From assembly GCA_964549765.1 (NCBI GenBank), contig CAZJWR010000005.1:51846-115845 (forward strand): DNA of 64,000 bases. Reading direction: 5' to 3'. Shown here piece after piece: positions 40,951-50,583 of the stretch. Source of the stretch: CAZJWR01 sp964549765. Its GTDB lineage: Bacteria > Zixibacteria > MSB-5A5 > GN15 > JAAZOE01. A program made the position numbers and the translations under genes. The notes under the pieces were generated by a model. That model saw only the letters and a list, made by a program, of their open reading frames with translations. It did no database searches and had not been told where the DNA came from. Each line of letters starts with the position of its first letter. The first letter of the stretch is position 1.

Positions 40951-43203
40951 TCAGCACGACGTCACATCGGCCTCGACCGCCGCGATCGCCGCCAAGTTGA
41001 CGATATCGCTGACGTCGTGGTTCCGAAGCAAAACGTGAACCGTCTTTTTCAAGCCGATCAGCACCGGCCCGATGGCGTCGGCGCCGCCGATCTGCTTGAG
41101 AATCTTGTAGGCGATATTGCCCGAATTGAGATCCGGGAAAATCAGCACGTTGGCCGCTTCCTTGAGCGGCGAGAACGGGTATTGCTCGCGGAGAAACTCA
41201 GGATTGACCGCCACGTCGGCGTGGATTTCGCCCTCGACGATCAGATCGGGCCGACGCTCCCTGAGGATACGCGTGGCCTCGCGGACTTTGATCGCCTGGG
41301 GATGATTGACCGTGCCGAAATTCGAGAACGACAACATGGCGATTCTCGGTTCGACGCCGAATTTGACCGCCTCCCCCGCCGTGCATTCGGCGATATCGGC
41401 CAGTTCGTCGGCGGTCGGATCGATATTCAACGCCGTATCGGCCATGAAATATGTCCTGTTCTTATGAACCATCATGTATAACCCGGCCACGCGTGAGACG
41501 CCCTCCTGGCGTTCGATGATTTCCAGAGCCGGACGGATGCTGGTCGGGTAGCTGTGGGTGACGCCCATCAATACGGCGTCGGCACCCCCCTGCTCGACCA
41601 TCATGGTGCCGAAATAGCCGCGATCGCGCATCAGCCACATGGCGCCGTTGAGAGTAACGCCGCGACGCTGCCGTTTTTCAAAGAGGGCTTGAGCATATTC
41701 GTGCCGTTTGTGGGATTCAATCGGGTCGATAATTTCTATCCCATCAAGAATAATGGATAACCGGTGGGCATTGGCGTTGACCGTATCCGGATTCCCCAGG
41801 ATAACCGGGTTGGCGACATTTTCGTCTTTGACGATGCGAGCGGCGCGGATGATTTTGTCGGAATCACCCTCGGGGAAAACGATTCGTTTGCGCCGTCCGC
41901 GGGCGCGGTGGATGACGCGCCGCATGAAGGCCCGGCCGCCGCCAAGGCGGGCTTCGAGCTGCTCTTTGTACTCTTCAATGTCGATATTCCGCCGGGCCAC
42001 GCCGGTATCCATCGCCGCTTGCGCCACCGCCGACGCCTCCCACAGCAGAACGCGCGGATCGAACGGCTTGGGAATGATATATTCGGGACCGAATTTGAGG
42101 CTGGCCACGCCATAGGCGCGGGCGACGCTGTCGGGCACGTCTTCCTTGGCCAGCATCGCCAGCGACTTGGCCGCCGCGATTTTCATCTCGTCGTTGATTC
42201 CGGTGGAGTAGGTATCCAACGCTCCCCGGAAAATAAACGGAAAACCCAGCACGTTGTTGACCTGATTGGGATAGTCCGACCGGCCGGTGGCCATGATAAC
42301 GTCGCTGCGGGCTTCTTTTGCGTCTTCGTAGGTGATCTCCGGGTCCGGATTGGCCATGGCAAAAATGATCGGATTGTCCGCCATGGTCTTGACCATTTCC
42401 TTACTGAGAACATCCTTTTGTGACACGCCGACGAAAACATCCGCGCCTTTCATCGCGTCCGCCAGCGTACGGCAATCGGTCGCAACTGCGAACTCCTCTT
42501 TGTACTTGTTGAGCTTATCGCCACGCCCTTTGTAGATGACGCCTTTCGAATCGACCATGAGGACGTTCTCTTTCTTGAGCCCCATGGCGCAATACAGCTT
42601 GGTACAGGCGATGCCGGCTGCTCCCGCGCCGGACACGACCATCCTGACCTTGGCGATGTCTTTCCCGATAATTTCGAGAGCGTTCATCAAGGCCGCCGCC
42701 GAAATCACCGCCGTGCCGTGCTGATCGTCGTGGAAAACGGGGATATTCATTTCCCGTTTCAGCGTCTCCTCGATGTAAAAACATTCCGGAGCCTTGATAT
42801 CTTCGAGGTTGATGCCGCCGAAGGTCGGTTCCAGCAGTTTGCAGGCTCTGATAATCTCATCAGGGTCTTCGGTGCCAAGTTCGAGATCGAACACGTCGAT
42901 GTCGGCGAACCGTTTGAACAGCACCCCCTTGCCTTCCATGACCGGCTTGCCGGCCAGGGCGCCAATATTGCCGAGACCCAGAACCGCAGTGCCGTTAGTG
43001 ATAACGGCGACCAAATTACCTTTGGCGGTATATTTGAAAACATCATCAGGGTTATTCTTGATTTCGAGACAGGGTTGAGCCACCCCGGGTGTATACGCCA
43101 GGGAAAGGTCGCGCTGCGTGGCGCACGGTTTGGATGGCGTCACTTCGATTTTCCCGGCGCGCCCCTTGCTATGGTATTCGAGCGCTTCCTGTTTGGTAAG
43201 CAT
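40951..43203 (-). CDS. maeB: NADP-dependent malic enzyme with phosphotransacetylase-like domain
   Basis: Oxidative decarboxylation of malate to pyruvate with NADP reduction. The 750-residue protein is the long MaeB type. Residues 1-160 are the malic N domain (LSLAYTPGVAQPCLEI, NIPVFHDDQHGTAVI). Residues 165-400 are the NAD(P) fold (VVSGAGAAGIACTKLY). Residues about 430-750 are a phosphotransacetylase-like domain (RKRIVFPEGDSDKIIRAA, GGADAVLMGVTHSYPTSIRP) thought to be regulatory. AGGAGG precedes the ATG. It may supply pyruvate next to ppdK metabolism (60080-63025). Confidence 0.95.
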   Translation of the reverse strand: MLTKQEALEYHSKGRAGKIEVTPSKPCATQRDLSLAYTPGVAQPCLEIKNNPDDVFKYTAKGNLVAVITNGTAVLGLGNIGALAGKPVMEGKGVLFKRFADIDVFDLELGTEDPDEIIRACKLLEPTFGGINLEDIKAPECFYIEETLKREMNIPVFHDDQHGTAVISAAALMNALEIIGKDIAKVRMVVSGAGAAGIACTKLYCAMGLKKENVLMVDSKGVIYKGRGDKLNKYKEEFAVATDCRTLADAMKGADVFVGVSQKDVLSKEMVKTMADNPIIFAMANPDPEITYEDAKEARSDVIMATGRSDYPNQVNNVLGFPFIFRGALDTYSTGINDEMKIAAAKSLAMLAKEDVPDSVARAYGVASLKFGPEYIIPKPFDPRVLLWEASAVAQAAMDTGVARRNIDIEEYKEQLEARLGGGRAFMRRVIHRARGRRKRIVFPEGDSDKIIRAARIVKDENVANPVILGNPDTVNANAHRLSIILDGIEIIDPIESHKRHEYAQALFEKRQRRGVTLNGAMWLMRDRGYFGTMMVEQGGADAVLMGVTHSYPTSIRPALEIIERQEGVSRVAGLYMMVHKNRTYFMADTALNIDPTADELADIAECTAGEAVKFGVEPRIAMLSFSNFGTVNHPQAIKVREATRILRERRPDLIVEGEIHADVAVNPEFLREQYPFSPLKEAANVLIFPDLNSGNIAYKILKQIGGADAIGPVLIGLKKTVHVLLRNHDVSDIVNLAAIAAVEADVTSC

Positions 43204-43279
43204 GTCTATGCCTCCTGAAGGTTATTTTAACGGGTCAGGATTACCGCTGGCTCGTTACTTTTTTCACAAAGTACGGCTG

Positions 43280-43309
43280 GCAATAAAGGGAAAAAGCCGC
43301 ATATGTCAA
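43280..43309 (-). promoter_or_regulatory. Promoter candidate for maeB
   Basis: Reading leftward, TTGACA (43309-43304), 18 bases, then TATTGC (43285-43280; TAT plus partial). The leader to the ATG at 43203 is about 70 bases. Confidence 0.4.
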
Positions 43310-43377
43310 GAGAGAAATAGCGTATTTTGTACGAATCTTTGTTGGCTGGAATTTGCCTATAATACCTGCCTCAAGGA

Positions 43378-44097
43378 TTACAGCCCCACCTTCTCCCGCA
43401 GGGAGGCTGTCTCTATGTCCGTCAACCGCCGCCACTGGCCGATCTGCAAATCGTCGCAACCGATTCCGGCGAAGTTGATCCGGCGCAGAAAATCGACCGG
43501 ATGACCGACAGCGCTGCACAGATGCTTGACTTCGCGTTTGCGCCCCTCGGTCATCTCGATGATCAGAAAGGATTGCCCGTTTTCGATCTTTTCAAGGGTG
43601 ACGCCGGCGTGCCCGATATTTCCGTCCGGAAGTTTTATTCCTCGTGAAAATTGCGCCAGTTCCTCAGCGTTGATCTCACCCTTGACCTTCGCGTAATAGA
43701 CCTTTTTTATTCCGTACCGGGGATGAGTCAGCCGATGAGCCATCTCGCCGTCATTGGTAAACAACAAGACGCCCTCCGTATCCAAATCGAGGCGGCCGAC
43801 CGGATATACCCGCGCCCCGACTCCGGCGAGCAAATCTCTGACGGTTCGACGATGATGCGGATCGCGGAGCGAAGTTATGTATCCGGGCGGTTTATTGAGG
43901 ACGATATACACATGGGATTCGGTCGGCGAGACCACCTTTCCGTCGACGCGGACCTCGTCGGCGGTTTCATCGACCATATATCCCGGCGTATCGACGATTG
44001 TGCCGTTGACGGTCACCCGCCCGCCAGCGACCATCAAATCGGCGGTACGTCGAGACGCCACCCCCGAACGGGCCAGGTACTTGTTGATTCTCATCAT
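43378..44097 (-). CDS. rluB: RsuA/RluB-family rRNA pseudouridine synthase
   Basis: Isomerises a uridine in rRNA; RluB-type enzymes target 23S U2605. The 239-residue protein begins MMRINKYLARSGVASRRTAD, an S4 RNA-binding domain. The catalytic core shows VYIVLNKPPGYITS, YPVGRLDLDTEGVLLFTNDG with the catalytic Asp, LTHPRYGIKKVYYAKVKG and MTEGRKREVKHLCSAVGHPV. A GTG three codons further upstream overlaps the scpB stop (GTGA), so the exact start is uncertain. It is the last gene of the trpS-scpA-scpB-rluB group. Confidence 0.93.
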   Translation of the reverse strand: MMRINKYLARSGVASRRTADLMVAGGRVTVNGTIVDTPGYMVDETADEVRVDGKVVSPTESHVYIVLNKPPGYITSLRDPHHRRTVRDLLAGVGARVYPVGRLDLDTEGVLLFTNDGEMAHRLTHPRYGIKKVYYAKVKGEINAEELAQFSRGIKLPDGNIGHAGVTLEKIENGQSFLIIEMTEGRKREVKHLCSAVGHPVDFLRRINFAGIGCDDLQIGQWRRLTDIETASLREKVGL

Positions 44098-44102
44098 GGA
44101 AA

Positions 44103-45188
44103 TCACTCGTCGAAAGGCTGACGATCGCCCCCGGTCGAGGCTTCGGTCGCATCTTCCTCGGGTGACGGTGATGATACGGGAACTTCCTGATGATTATTAT
44201 CGTCGGCGGTATCGGCCGCGGTATCATCCCCCGGCAAATAGATCATCGCCGACAAGCGCGGCCGCGCCGATATCGGCGTATCGGATTCACCGGCCGAATC
44301 GGCATCGGTATCCGGGGAGATCGTATCCAAAGAGCCGGAACCATTACCGTTGCTACCGTTATCCGAGCCTTCATCCTGTATAACCGGTTCGGAATCGATT
44401 TCCGACATCAGTTCGGGATCAAAATCGGCTCCGATCATTTCATCGGTCGCCTCATCGTCTTCGTCATGGTTATCATCGTCGAATTCGCCAGCATCGGCGG
44501 TCGATTCGATTCCCACGTCGGCATGAGCAATCATGTCGTCCGAATCGTCATCGACGGAGTCATCTTCATTGCCGGTATCAAGCACGATCCCCTCAAGCGG
44601 CCCGCGACCTTCTCCGGGTAAATCCAGTTCGGTCTGATCCTTCGACGGTTCGGCCTCGCGGATCATCTCCTCGATTTCCTCAATGCGCGGCAAATCAGTC
44701 AGACGATTGAGTCCGAAGAATTTCAAAAATTCACTCGAAGTCTTGTACAGCAGGGGCCGTCCGGGGCCGTCGGAACGGCCGGCCATGACGATCAACTTCC
44801 GTTCCAGCAGATTATGCAGGACGCCGTCGCTGGATACGCCCCGGATATGTTCGATTTCGGTTTTGGTGACCGGCTGCTTATAGGCGATAATCGCCAGCGT
44901 TTCGAGGGCGGCGCGGGTCAGGCGGACGGTCCGCTGTTTGGACAGCATATTCTTGATGACCTGTTCGAAATCGGGCAGGATGTGCACCTGGTAGCCGCCG
45001 GCCACTTCGCGGATGCGAAAGGAAATGCCCGCCCCCATGTACAGATTGTTGAGGTCACCGATGGCCTGGCGGATACGGGCCGGCGTGATATCGTCCATGG
45101 CCTCACCAAGTTTATTGAGCGAAACCGGTTCCGGAGACGCCAAGACCAGCGCCTCAACGGTGCAGTTGATATTCTCTTCTTTTATCAT
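44103..45188 (-). CDS. scpB: Segregation and condensation protein B with long acidic tail
   Basis: The kite subunit that joins ScpA and SMC in bacterial condensin. Residues 1-185 hold the two winged-helix domains (CTVEALVLASPEPVSLNKLG, SFRIREVAGGYQV, TRAALETLAIIAYKQPVTK then GVSSDGVLHNLLERKL and FLKFFGLNRLTDLP). Residues about 190-361 are a low-complexity Asp/Glu/Ser/Gly tail, for example DDDNHDEDDEATDEM. The family is normally about 180-220 residues, so this copy carries an extra approximately 160 acidic residues. It overlaps scpA by four bases and rluB at the other end. smc itself is 38 kb away in this window. Confidence 0.95.
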   Translation of the reverse strand: MIKEENINCTVEALVLASPEPVSLNKLGEAMDDITPARIRQAIGDLNNLYMGAGISFRIREVAGGYQVHILPDFEQVIKNMLSKQRTVRLTRAALETLAIIAYKQPVTKTEIEHIRGVSSDGVLHNLLERKLIVMAGRSDGPGRPLLYKTSSEFLKFFGLNRLTDLPRIEEIEEMIREAEPSKDQTELDLPGEGRGPLEGIVLDTGNEDDSVDDDSDDMIAHADVGIESTADAGEFDDDNHDEDDEATDEMIGADFDPELMSEIDSEPVIQDEGSDNGSNGNGSGSLDTISPDTDADSAGESDTPISARPRLSAMIYLPGDDTAADTADDNNHQEVPVSSPSPEEDATEASTGGDRQPFDE

Positions 45189-45988
45189 GATTCGACAGCG
45201 GCCTTTTCAATAACCGGGGGTTCTGCCATTTCCGGTTGGAGCAGATCGGGTTTTTCCTCAGCCGGAGCGCATTCGGTGCGGTAGATTCGTATTTCGGAAA
45301 ACGCCAGCGATTGCCGGACGACGATGAGATGAGTCCGGGTCATTTCCAGAATCGCCAGGAAGGTAAGAATAGCGACGAGCTTGATACGGATATCGGCGAA
45401 CAGCTGTTCGAATGTCGCAAATTCGTTCTGCGCCAGGAACTGCTGAATGACTTCGATACGGTCCTCGACCGTCATGTCCTCGTGATCGACGGTGTATTGA
45501 GAATCCTCCTCGAACCGCGACATCACGTCATGAAAGGCCGAGAGCAGGTCGAACAGCGAGGTGTCCTCGACCAGCACGGCCTTGCTACCCCGGTAGCCGT
45601 TGGTCTGCCCGGCAACGGGGACCAAACGCGATTCGAAATCGCGTTTTTCGCGGAGAATTTCGCCGGCTTCTTTGAATTTCTGGTACTCCAGCAGGGCCAG
45701 GGTCAATTCTTCGCGGGGATCGATTTCTTCCTCGTTATCGGGATCACGCGGCAACAGCATATGCGCCTTGATCCGGATCAGTGTCGCGGCCATGAGGATA
45801 TACTCGCCGGCGTTTTCGAGGTTGAGCAGTTTGAGCATCTCGACGTAGCCCAGATACTGCTGCGTAATCCTCGAAATGGGAATATCGTAAATATCGATCT
45901 CGTCCTTGCGGATGAGATACAGCAATAGATCAAGCGGACCCTGAAAGATTTCAAGATCGACTGAATACCCGGATGTCTGTGTCGTCAT
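45185..45988 (-). CDS. scpA: Segregation and condensation protein A
   Basis: The kleisin subunit that bridges the SMC heads. The product is 267 residues. It shows the standard N terminus (VDLEIFQGPLDLLLYLIRKDEIDIYDIPI, in two parts), LENAGEYILMAATLIRIKAHMLLPR, and a C-terminal winged helix with LFADIRIKLVAILTFLAILE and FSEIRIYRT. The ATG shares one base with the trpS stop (TAATG), and its stop overlaps the scpB start (ATGA). Confidence 0.96.
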   Translation of the reverse strand: MTTQTSGYSVDLEIFQGPLDLLLYLIRKDEIDIYDIPISRITQQYLGYVEMLKLLNLENAGEYILMAATLIRIKAHMLLPRDPDNEEEIDPREELTLALLEYQKFKEAGEILREKRDFESRLVPVAGQTNGYRGSKAVLVEDTSLFDLLSAFHDVMSRFEEDSQYTVDHEDMTVEDRIEVIQQFLAQNEFATFEQLFADIRIKLVAILTFLAILEMTRTHLIVVRQSLAFSEIRIYRTECAPAEEKPDLLQPEMAEPPVIEKAAVES

Positions 45989-46959
45989 TAATGGTACGCC
46001 ATCTTCATATTTTCTCGAACTTTAGCCATGACGGACTGCGCCCGCTGGCGGGCCCGTCCGGCACCATCCTTAAGAATGTCAAAAACTTCATCGGGCTTTT
46101 CAACTAATTTTTTTCGTTTTTCTCGGATGGGTTCGAGCGCCTGGTTGAGGCTGGCGATCAGGCGTTTCTTGTCCGCAACACACCCCAACTCGCCGCTCCG
46201 GCAGGCCGGGGCGATATCCTGGTAGTCGGGAGTGTATATGCGGTGCAGGTAGTAGACGGGGCATATTTCCGGCCGACCCGGGTCGCCCTTGCGGAGTTTC
46301 TGCGGGTCGGTGAACATTTTGCTCAATTTTTTGGCCGTTTCCTCGGGACTGTCGGCCAGGGCGATGTGGTTTCCGGCCGATTTCGACATTTTTTTGCCGT
46401 CCACGCCGGGGATGTTCGGAAAATCCGTCAGTAATACTTCCGGCTCGTTAAAAGTCGGCCCGTAATAGTGGTTAAAGCGCTTGGCCAGATCGGCGGCCAG
46501 CCAGACATGCTTTTGCTGGTCCTCTCCGACCGGCACCTTGTGGGCGTTGTACATCAGGATATCCGCCGCCTGAAGCACGGGATAGCCCAGGAATCCATAA
46601 CTGTCCATCCCCTGCTCCTCCTTCTTTTCGAGATACGTGGGAAGACGGGACAGCGTGGGAACGGAAACCAGCATGGACAACAGGAGAAACAGTTCGGCAT
46701 GCTCCTTGACGTCGGACTGGATAAAAATCGCGCATTTTTGGGGATCCAATCCGGCCGCCAGAAAATCGACCGCCATCTGGAATACATCATCTTTTAGACC
46801 GCTGGGATCGGCGTAGCGGGATGTGAGTGAATGCCAGTCGACGATGCAGAGAAACATCTCGTAGTCGTTCTGGAGCCGCACCCAGTTTTTCAGGGCGCCT
46901 TCATAATTTCCCAAATGCAATTGACCCGTCGGCTGCATGCCGGACAGAATGGTCTCCAT
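45988..46959 (-). CDS. trpS: Tryptophanyl-tRNA synthetase
   Basis: Class I synthetase that charges tRNA-Trp. The ATG at 46959 follows AAGGAG by five bases; an in-frame start five codons earlier is not used. The 323-residue protein has GMQPTGQLHLGNYEGAL (HIGH-like), IVDWHSLT, SRLPTYLEKKEEQGMDSYGF, YPVLQAADILMY, VPVGEDQQKHVWLA and GVDGKKMSKSAGN (KMSKS). The C terminus is the usual anticodon-binding helical part. It starts 15 bases after the HNH gene stop. Confidence 0.97.
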   Translation of the reverse strand: METILSGMQPTGQLHLGNYEGALKNWVRLQNDYEMFLCIVDWHSLTSRYADPSGLKDDVFQMAVDFLAAGLDPQKCAIFIQSDVKEHAELFLLLSMLVSVPTLSRLPTYLEKKEEQGMDSYGFLGYPVLQAADILMYNAHKVPVGEDQQKHVWLAADLAKRFNHYYGPTFNEPEVLLTDFPNIPGVDGKKMSKSAGNHIALADSPEETAKKLSKMFTDPQKLRKGDPGRPEICPVYYLHRIYTPDYQDIAPACRSGELGCVADKKRLIASLNQALEPIREKRKKLVEKPDEVFDILKDGAGRARQRAQSVMAKVRENMKMAYH

Positions 46960-46974
46960 CGTTACTCCTTCCAA

Positions 46975-47484
46975 TTAGTCCAGAAACAGGTACGGTTTCC
47001 AGCGATCATCGGAAATGCCGATGAAACTCTGAATAAAGGTGATATGGCTGGGGCGGCGCGGCTGACGCAGCAACTTCATGCCGGTCATTTCCGGGAGGCG
47101 GTCGCCTTTCCGGTTATTGCACGTCTCGCAGGCGCAGACCATGTTTTCCCAGGTGTCGGCGCCGCCGTAACTTTTGGGCGTGACATGATCGACCGTCATG
47201 GAGCCGGCGGTATCGCCGCAATACTGGCAGGTGTGGTGGTCGCGCTTGATGATATTTTTGCGGGTCAAGAGAATTTTCTTATACGGGACTTTGATATACG
47301 ATCCCAGCCGCACGACCGAGGGCAGCGGAATGGCCCGGCTCACCGAGCAGACCCTGACGCCATCGTAGGTTTCGACCACTTCTACTTTTCCCAGGAGGTG
47401 CATGATGATCGCCCGACGGGCGGAACAAACCGACATCGGCTCGTAATTCTGATTAAGCACCAACACCCTGCTGTTCGCTAACAT
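46975..47484 (-). CDS. HNH endonuclease family protein
   Basis: A 169-residue HNH protein of the type common as a stand-alone cellular gene. From the ATG at 47484 it begins MLANSRVLVLNQNYEPMSVC, typical of this family. The zinc-binding HNH core spans about 85-135: CQYCGDTAGSMTVDHVTPKS, WENMVCACETCNNRKGDRLP, with two CxxC pairs and the catalytic DH...N...N. GAGGAC lies near the start; a longer frame from 47571 looks non-native. It is not flanked by phage or restriction genes, so a housekeeping role is likely but undefined. Confidence 0.9.
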   Translation of the reverse strand: MLANSRVLVLNQNYEPMSVCSARRAIIMHLLGKVEVVETYDGVRVCSVSRAIPLPSVVRLGSYIKVPYKKILLTRKNIIKRDHHTCQYCGDTAGSMTVDHVTPKSYGGADTWENMVCACETCNNRKGDRLPEMTGMKLLRQPRRPSHITFIQSFIGISDDRWKPYLFLD

Positions 47485-47792
47485 GTCCTCATCTCCCGCA
47501 CACCGTCGGCATAAAAAAATAAAATGCCCGTCTCTTCCCAGTTTGTCAATAGTTAAATTCGGTCGCCGCAATTCGCCGATCGCCCCTCGCCACGCCGTGG
47601 GCTATGTGATACTCGCTGGTGAATTGGCATTAAACAAAACGTCGTCATATCAGTTATTTATACAGAGGATGGAAAGCGCGAGGTCCCTTTGGTCGAGGTA
47701 TTCATCCAAAATGATCATTTCGCGACTTGCAATTTTGTCGTATATTTTCTGTCGAATCCGTCATTCACCACGTTCTGAATGCGAGGTGCGCT
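47485..47792. other. Divergent intergenic region between HNH and M28 genes
   Basis: The 308 bases include a leftward TTGACA (47549-47544) with a TTTTAT (47524-47519) after 19 bases, a marginal HNH promoter. The plus strand has a TATATT at 47741 without a good -35. Nothing else was recognised. Confidence 0.4.
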
Positions 47793-50505
47793 GTGAATAG
47801 AATCATATTGACCATGATGTGTCTTATCGTTCTGGCCGGAGGCATTTTCGCCGACGACCTGTACAAAGTCACGCTGACGAGTCAGCTGGATGCCGATCTC
47901 CTGAATCGGGCCGACGTTACGCCCGTCTACCGCATCGCCGACGGCTACCTGCTCCTGGCCGACCGCGACCAGGTGAAATCACTGACGTCATCGGGGATTC
48001 CGCTGGAGTTCCTGGCTTCCGACGTCGCCCTCGACCGGCTGGCGGTTGATTATCGTCCGGATCGAGCCAATGTCGGGCGTTTCGATATGGTCTATGAAGA
48101 AGGCAACCTGAGGATATTTCGGGTCGGCAATATCGATAAAGTGCAAACGGCCGATGGCGCGCCCCTCATTCCCATTGATAATTCTCAATTGAAGATAGAG
48201 TACAGCGCGCCCCTGACATTTAATGAAAATTTCTCTCTCGGCGCAATCTCATTGGACAGTCTTATCGACCGGGTCAGCCAGGATTCGGTGACGGAATTCC
48301 TCGATACGCTGCAGGCCTTCAACGATACGCTGCAAGGCTTCAATGGCAGATTGACGGGAACCGCGAATAATTATGCCGCTCGCGACTGGATCGCGAATAA
48401 GTTTTTGTCGTTTGGTGTGGATTCGGTCAAGCTTGACAGCTTCACCGGCCGCCAGCTCGGCGACGGCTATGTCCCTGCGTACAACGTGGTCGCTTACAAG
48501 ACCGGAACTCGCTATCCGGGCCGCCAGATAGTCGTCGGCGGTCATTTTGACGCCGTACCCGGTTCGCCCGGAGCCGACGACAACGGGTCGGGTACCGTCG
48601 GGACGATGGAAATCGCGAGGGCGCTGGCCAGCGTCGAGACCGAGATGACGTTTATTTTCATCGCCTTCGATTCCGAGGAATCCGGCCTGGTCGGCTCGCA
48701 GCATTATGCCCAGGCCGCGGCCGCTCGCGGCGATACCATCGTTTATATGTTGAACATGGATATGATCGGGAACTTCACCAACGATTCCATGGCCTATCTG
48801 TACATCGGTTCGGGCGACGAACCGTACGCCTTATTATGGAGCAAGCTCGCTGACAGCCTGGTGGGCATCACGGGAGTATTACACGGGACATCCGGATCCT
48901 CCGATCATGCTTCTTTTGCNNNNNNNNNNNNNNNNNNNNNNNNNNNNNNNNNNNNNNNNNNNNNNNNNNNNNNNNNNNNNNNNNNNNNNNNNNNNNNNNN
49001 NNNNNNNNNNNNNNNNNNNGCTGACCGAGGGGCAGGAATACAGCTTCTACCTGATCGCCGTCGATACGGATGGGCGGACGTCGCTCGCCTTCCAGCGGGC
49101 CTACGGCACGCCCTATGCCATTCCAGCGCTGCCGCAGGGGCTGGCCGGAAATCCGATACTGAACGGCGTCAAGCTGACCTGGGAACGCAACAACACGGAG
49201 CTGGATTTTGATCATTATGGAATCATCCGCGATGATCAACTGCTCCCGGACGTGATCTATGATACGACGTTCACCGATAACGAACCTACCCTGGGCACGG
49301 ATCTGCATACCTACCTGGCAGTCGCCTTCGACACCGACGCCAACATGTCCGATACCGCCGGCGCGGTGGCCGTGACCACCAAGGCGGCCCAACTGACCGC
49401 CAACAAGATCCTCGCGATCAATCGTTCCGGTGATAATAGCGCGGCCATTGTCGACCCCGTGATAACGGGTGAGTATATGCGTGAGGCCCTGACCGGGTGG
49501 AATTACGACTATTTTTCGGATTCTTCATCAAGCAATCCCAACCGGGCGAACCTGCTGGATATGGTCGACTACGGGCTGGTTGTCATCGGCGCCGAATCCG
49601 GGCACGGTCAGGATGATATCGGGATGGACCCGTCCTTCGGCGGCCTTCTCGAAGACCTGGCTTATTATCTCTCAATAGGCGGCAAGGTGATCATCTTCGG
49701 CCGCTGGGGGAACCTGGGTTTGGCACACTTTGTGGATACGACCTATTTCACGCCCGGGACATACTCGTTCATATACACCGATTATTTCAATATCGCCTTG
49801 CGCGTCCTTCCCTATTCGCTCCTGGTCAACGACGGAGGCAACCTCATATTGGAATCGGACTTTGTCGGCGCGCACAGCCAGCGGCCGGAATATCCAGCGC
49901 TGGCTTGGGATAAAACCGCTACGCTCAACCACACCGGCGCGCCCTACTCCGATGTCACCGGGATCCCCTGCCCCAGTATGCCTGTCATCGTGGGATCGGG
50001 CAACACCGTCCTGTATACCTACGATTCATCAAACGATTCGACGCTGACGGAAGGCCGGCCGATGGCCTGGAGTCATCTGGGCGGCAGCTATCAGTACATT
50101 TACTTTGAGATTCCGCTGTCATTCATGCAGCGGCCGGCGGCGGTGGCGGCGATGCAGCAGGCAGTGACCAGCATGGGAATTATTTCGGATGTGGACGACG
50201 AAAACTCTGCGGCCCTGCCGACCGCTTTCACCCTCTCGCAAAACCACCCAAATCCGTTCAATCCCCGGACGGTGATCGAGTTTTACAATCCTAAGAGTGT
50301 TTCGGCCAAAGTCACCTTGGAGGTTTTCAACATCCTCGGCCAGCGCGTGAAACAGCTTTTCGACGGATCGGCGCCGCCGGGAATGACCCGGATCGAATGG
50401 GACGGACGCGATGCAGGCGGCCGCGGCGTGGCCACTGGCATCTATTTCTATCGCCTAAAGGCCGGCGAGACGACCCTGACCAAAAAGATGGCGCTGGTGA
50501 AATAG
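47793..50505 (+). CDS. Exported M28-family metallopeptidase with C-terminal sorting domain (contains assembly gap)
   Basis: One gene split by a 100-N gap, so the downstream frame differs. The GTG at 47793 follows GAGGTG and starts a signal peptide (MNRIILTMMCLIVLAGGIFA). After a propeptide-like region, the M28 aminopeptidase core shows the two-metal ligands: GGHFDAVPGSPGADDNGSG, FDSEESGLVGS, LNMDMIGN and SSDHASF at the gap edge. Beyond the gap are an Fn3-like part (LTEGQEYSFYLIAVD), a domain with VDYGLVVIGAESGHGQ, and an NHPNPFNPRTVI...GIYFYRLKAGE sorting domain. The ending matches the giant protein, so both probably use the same secretion route. Confidence 0.88.
48920..49019. other. Assembly gap of 100 N
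   Basis: Exactly 100 N, the usual placeholder for a scaffold join of unknown length. It falls inside the M28 peptidase gene just after the last metal-ligand His. Confidence 0.98.
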
Positions 50506-50528
50506 CAGTTGATTCAGACCAAAAAAAA

Positions 50529-50559
50529 CGGCCGGAAAACTTCACAGGCTTTCCTGCCG
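50529..50559. terminator. Bidirectional terminator
   Basis: Arms CGGCCGGAAA and TTTCCTGCCG pair with one mismatch. A T6 run follows on the plus strand and an A8 run precedes, so it can end both the M28 gene and the convergent 377-residue gene. Confidence 0.6.
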
Positions 50560-50583
50560 AATGTTTTTTGGCGACAAATCATG

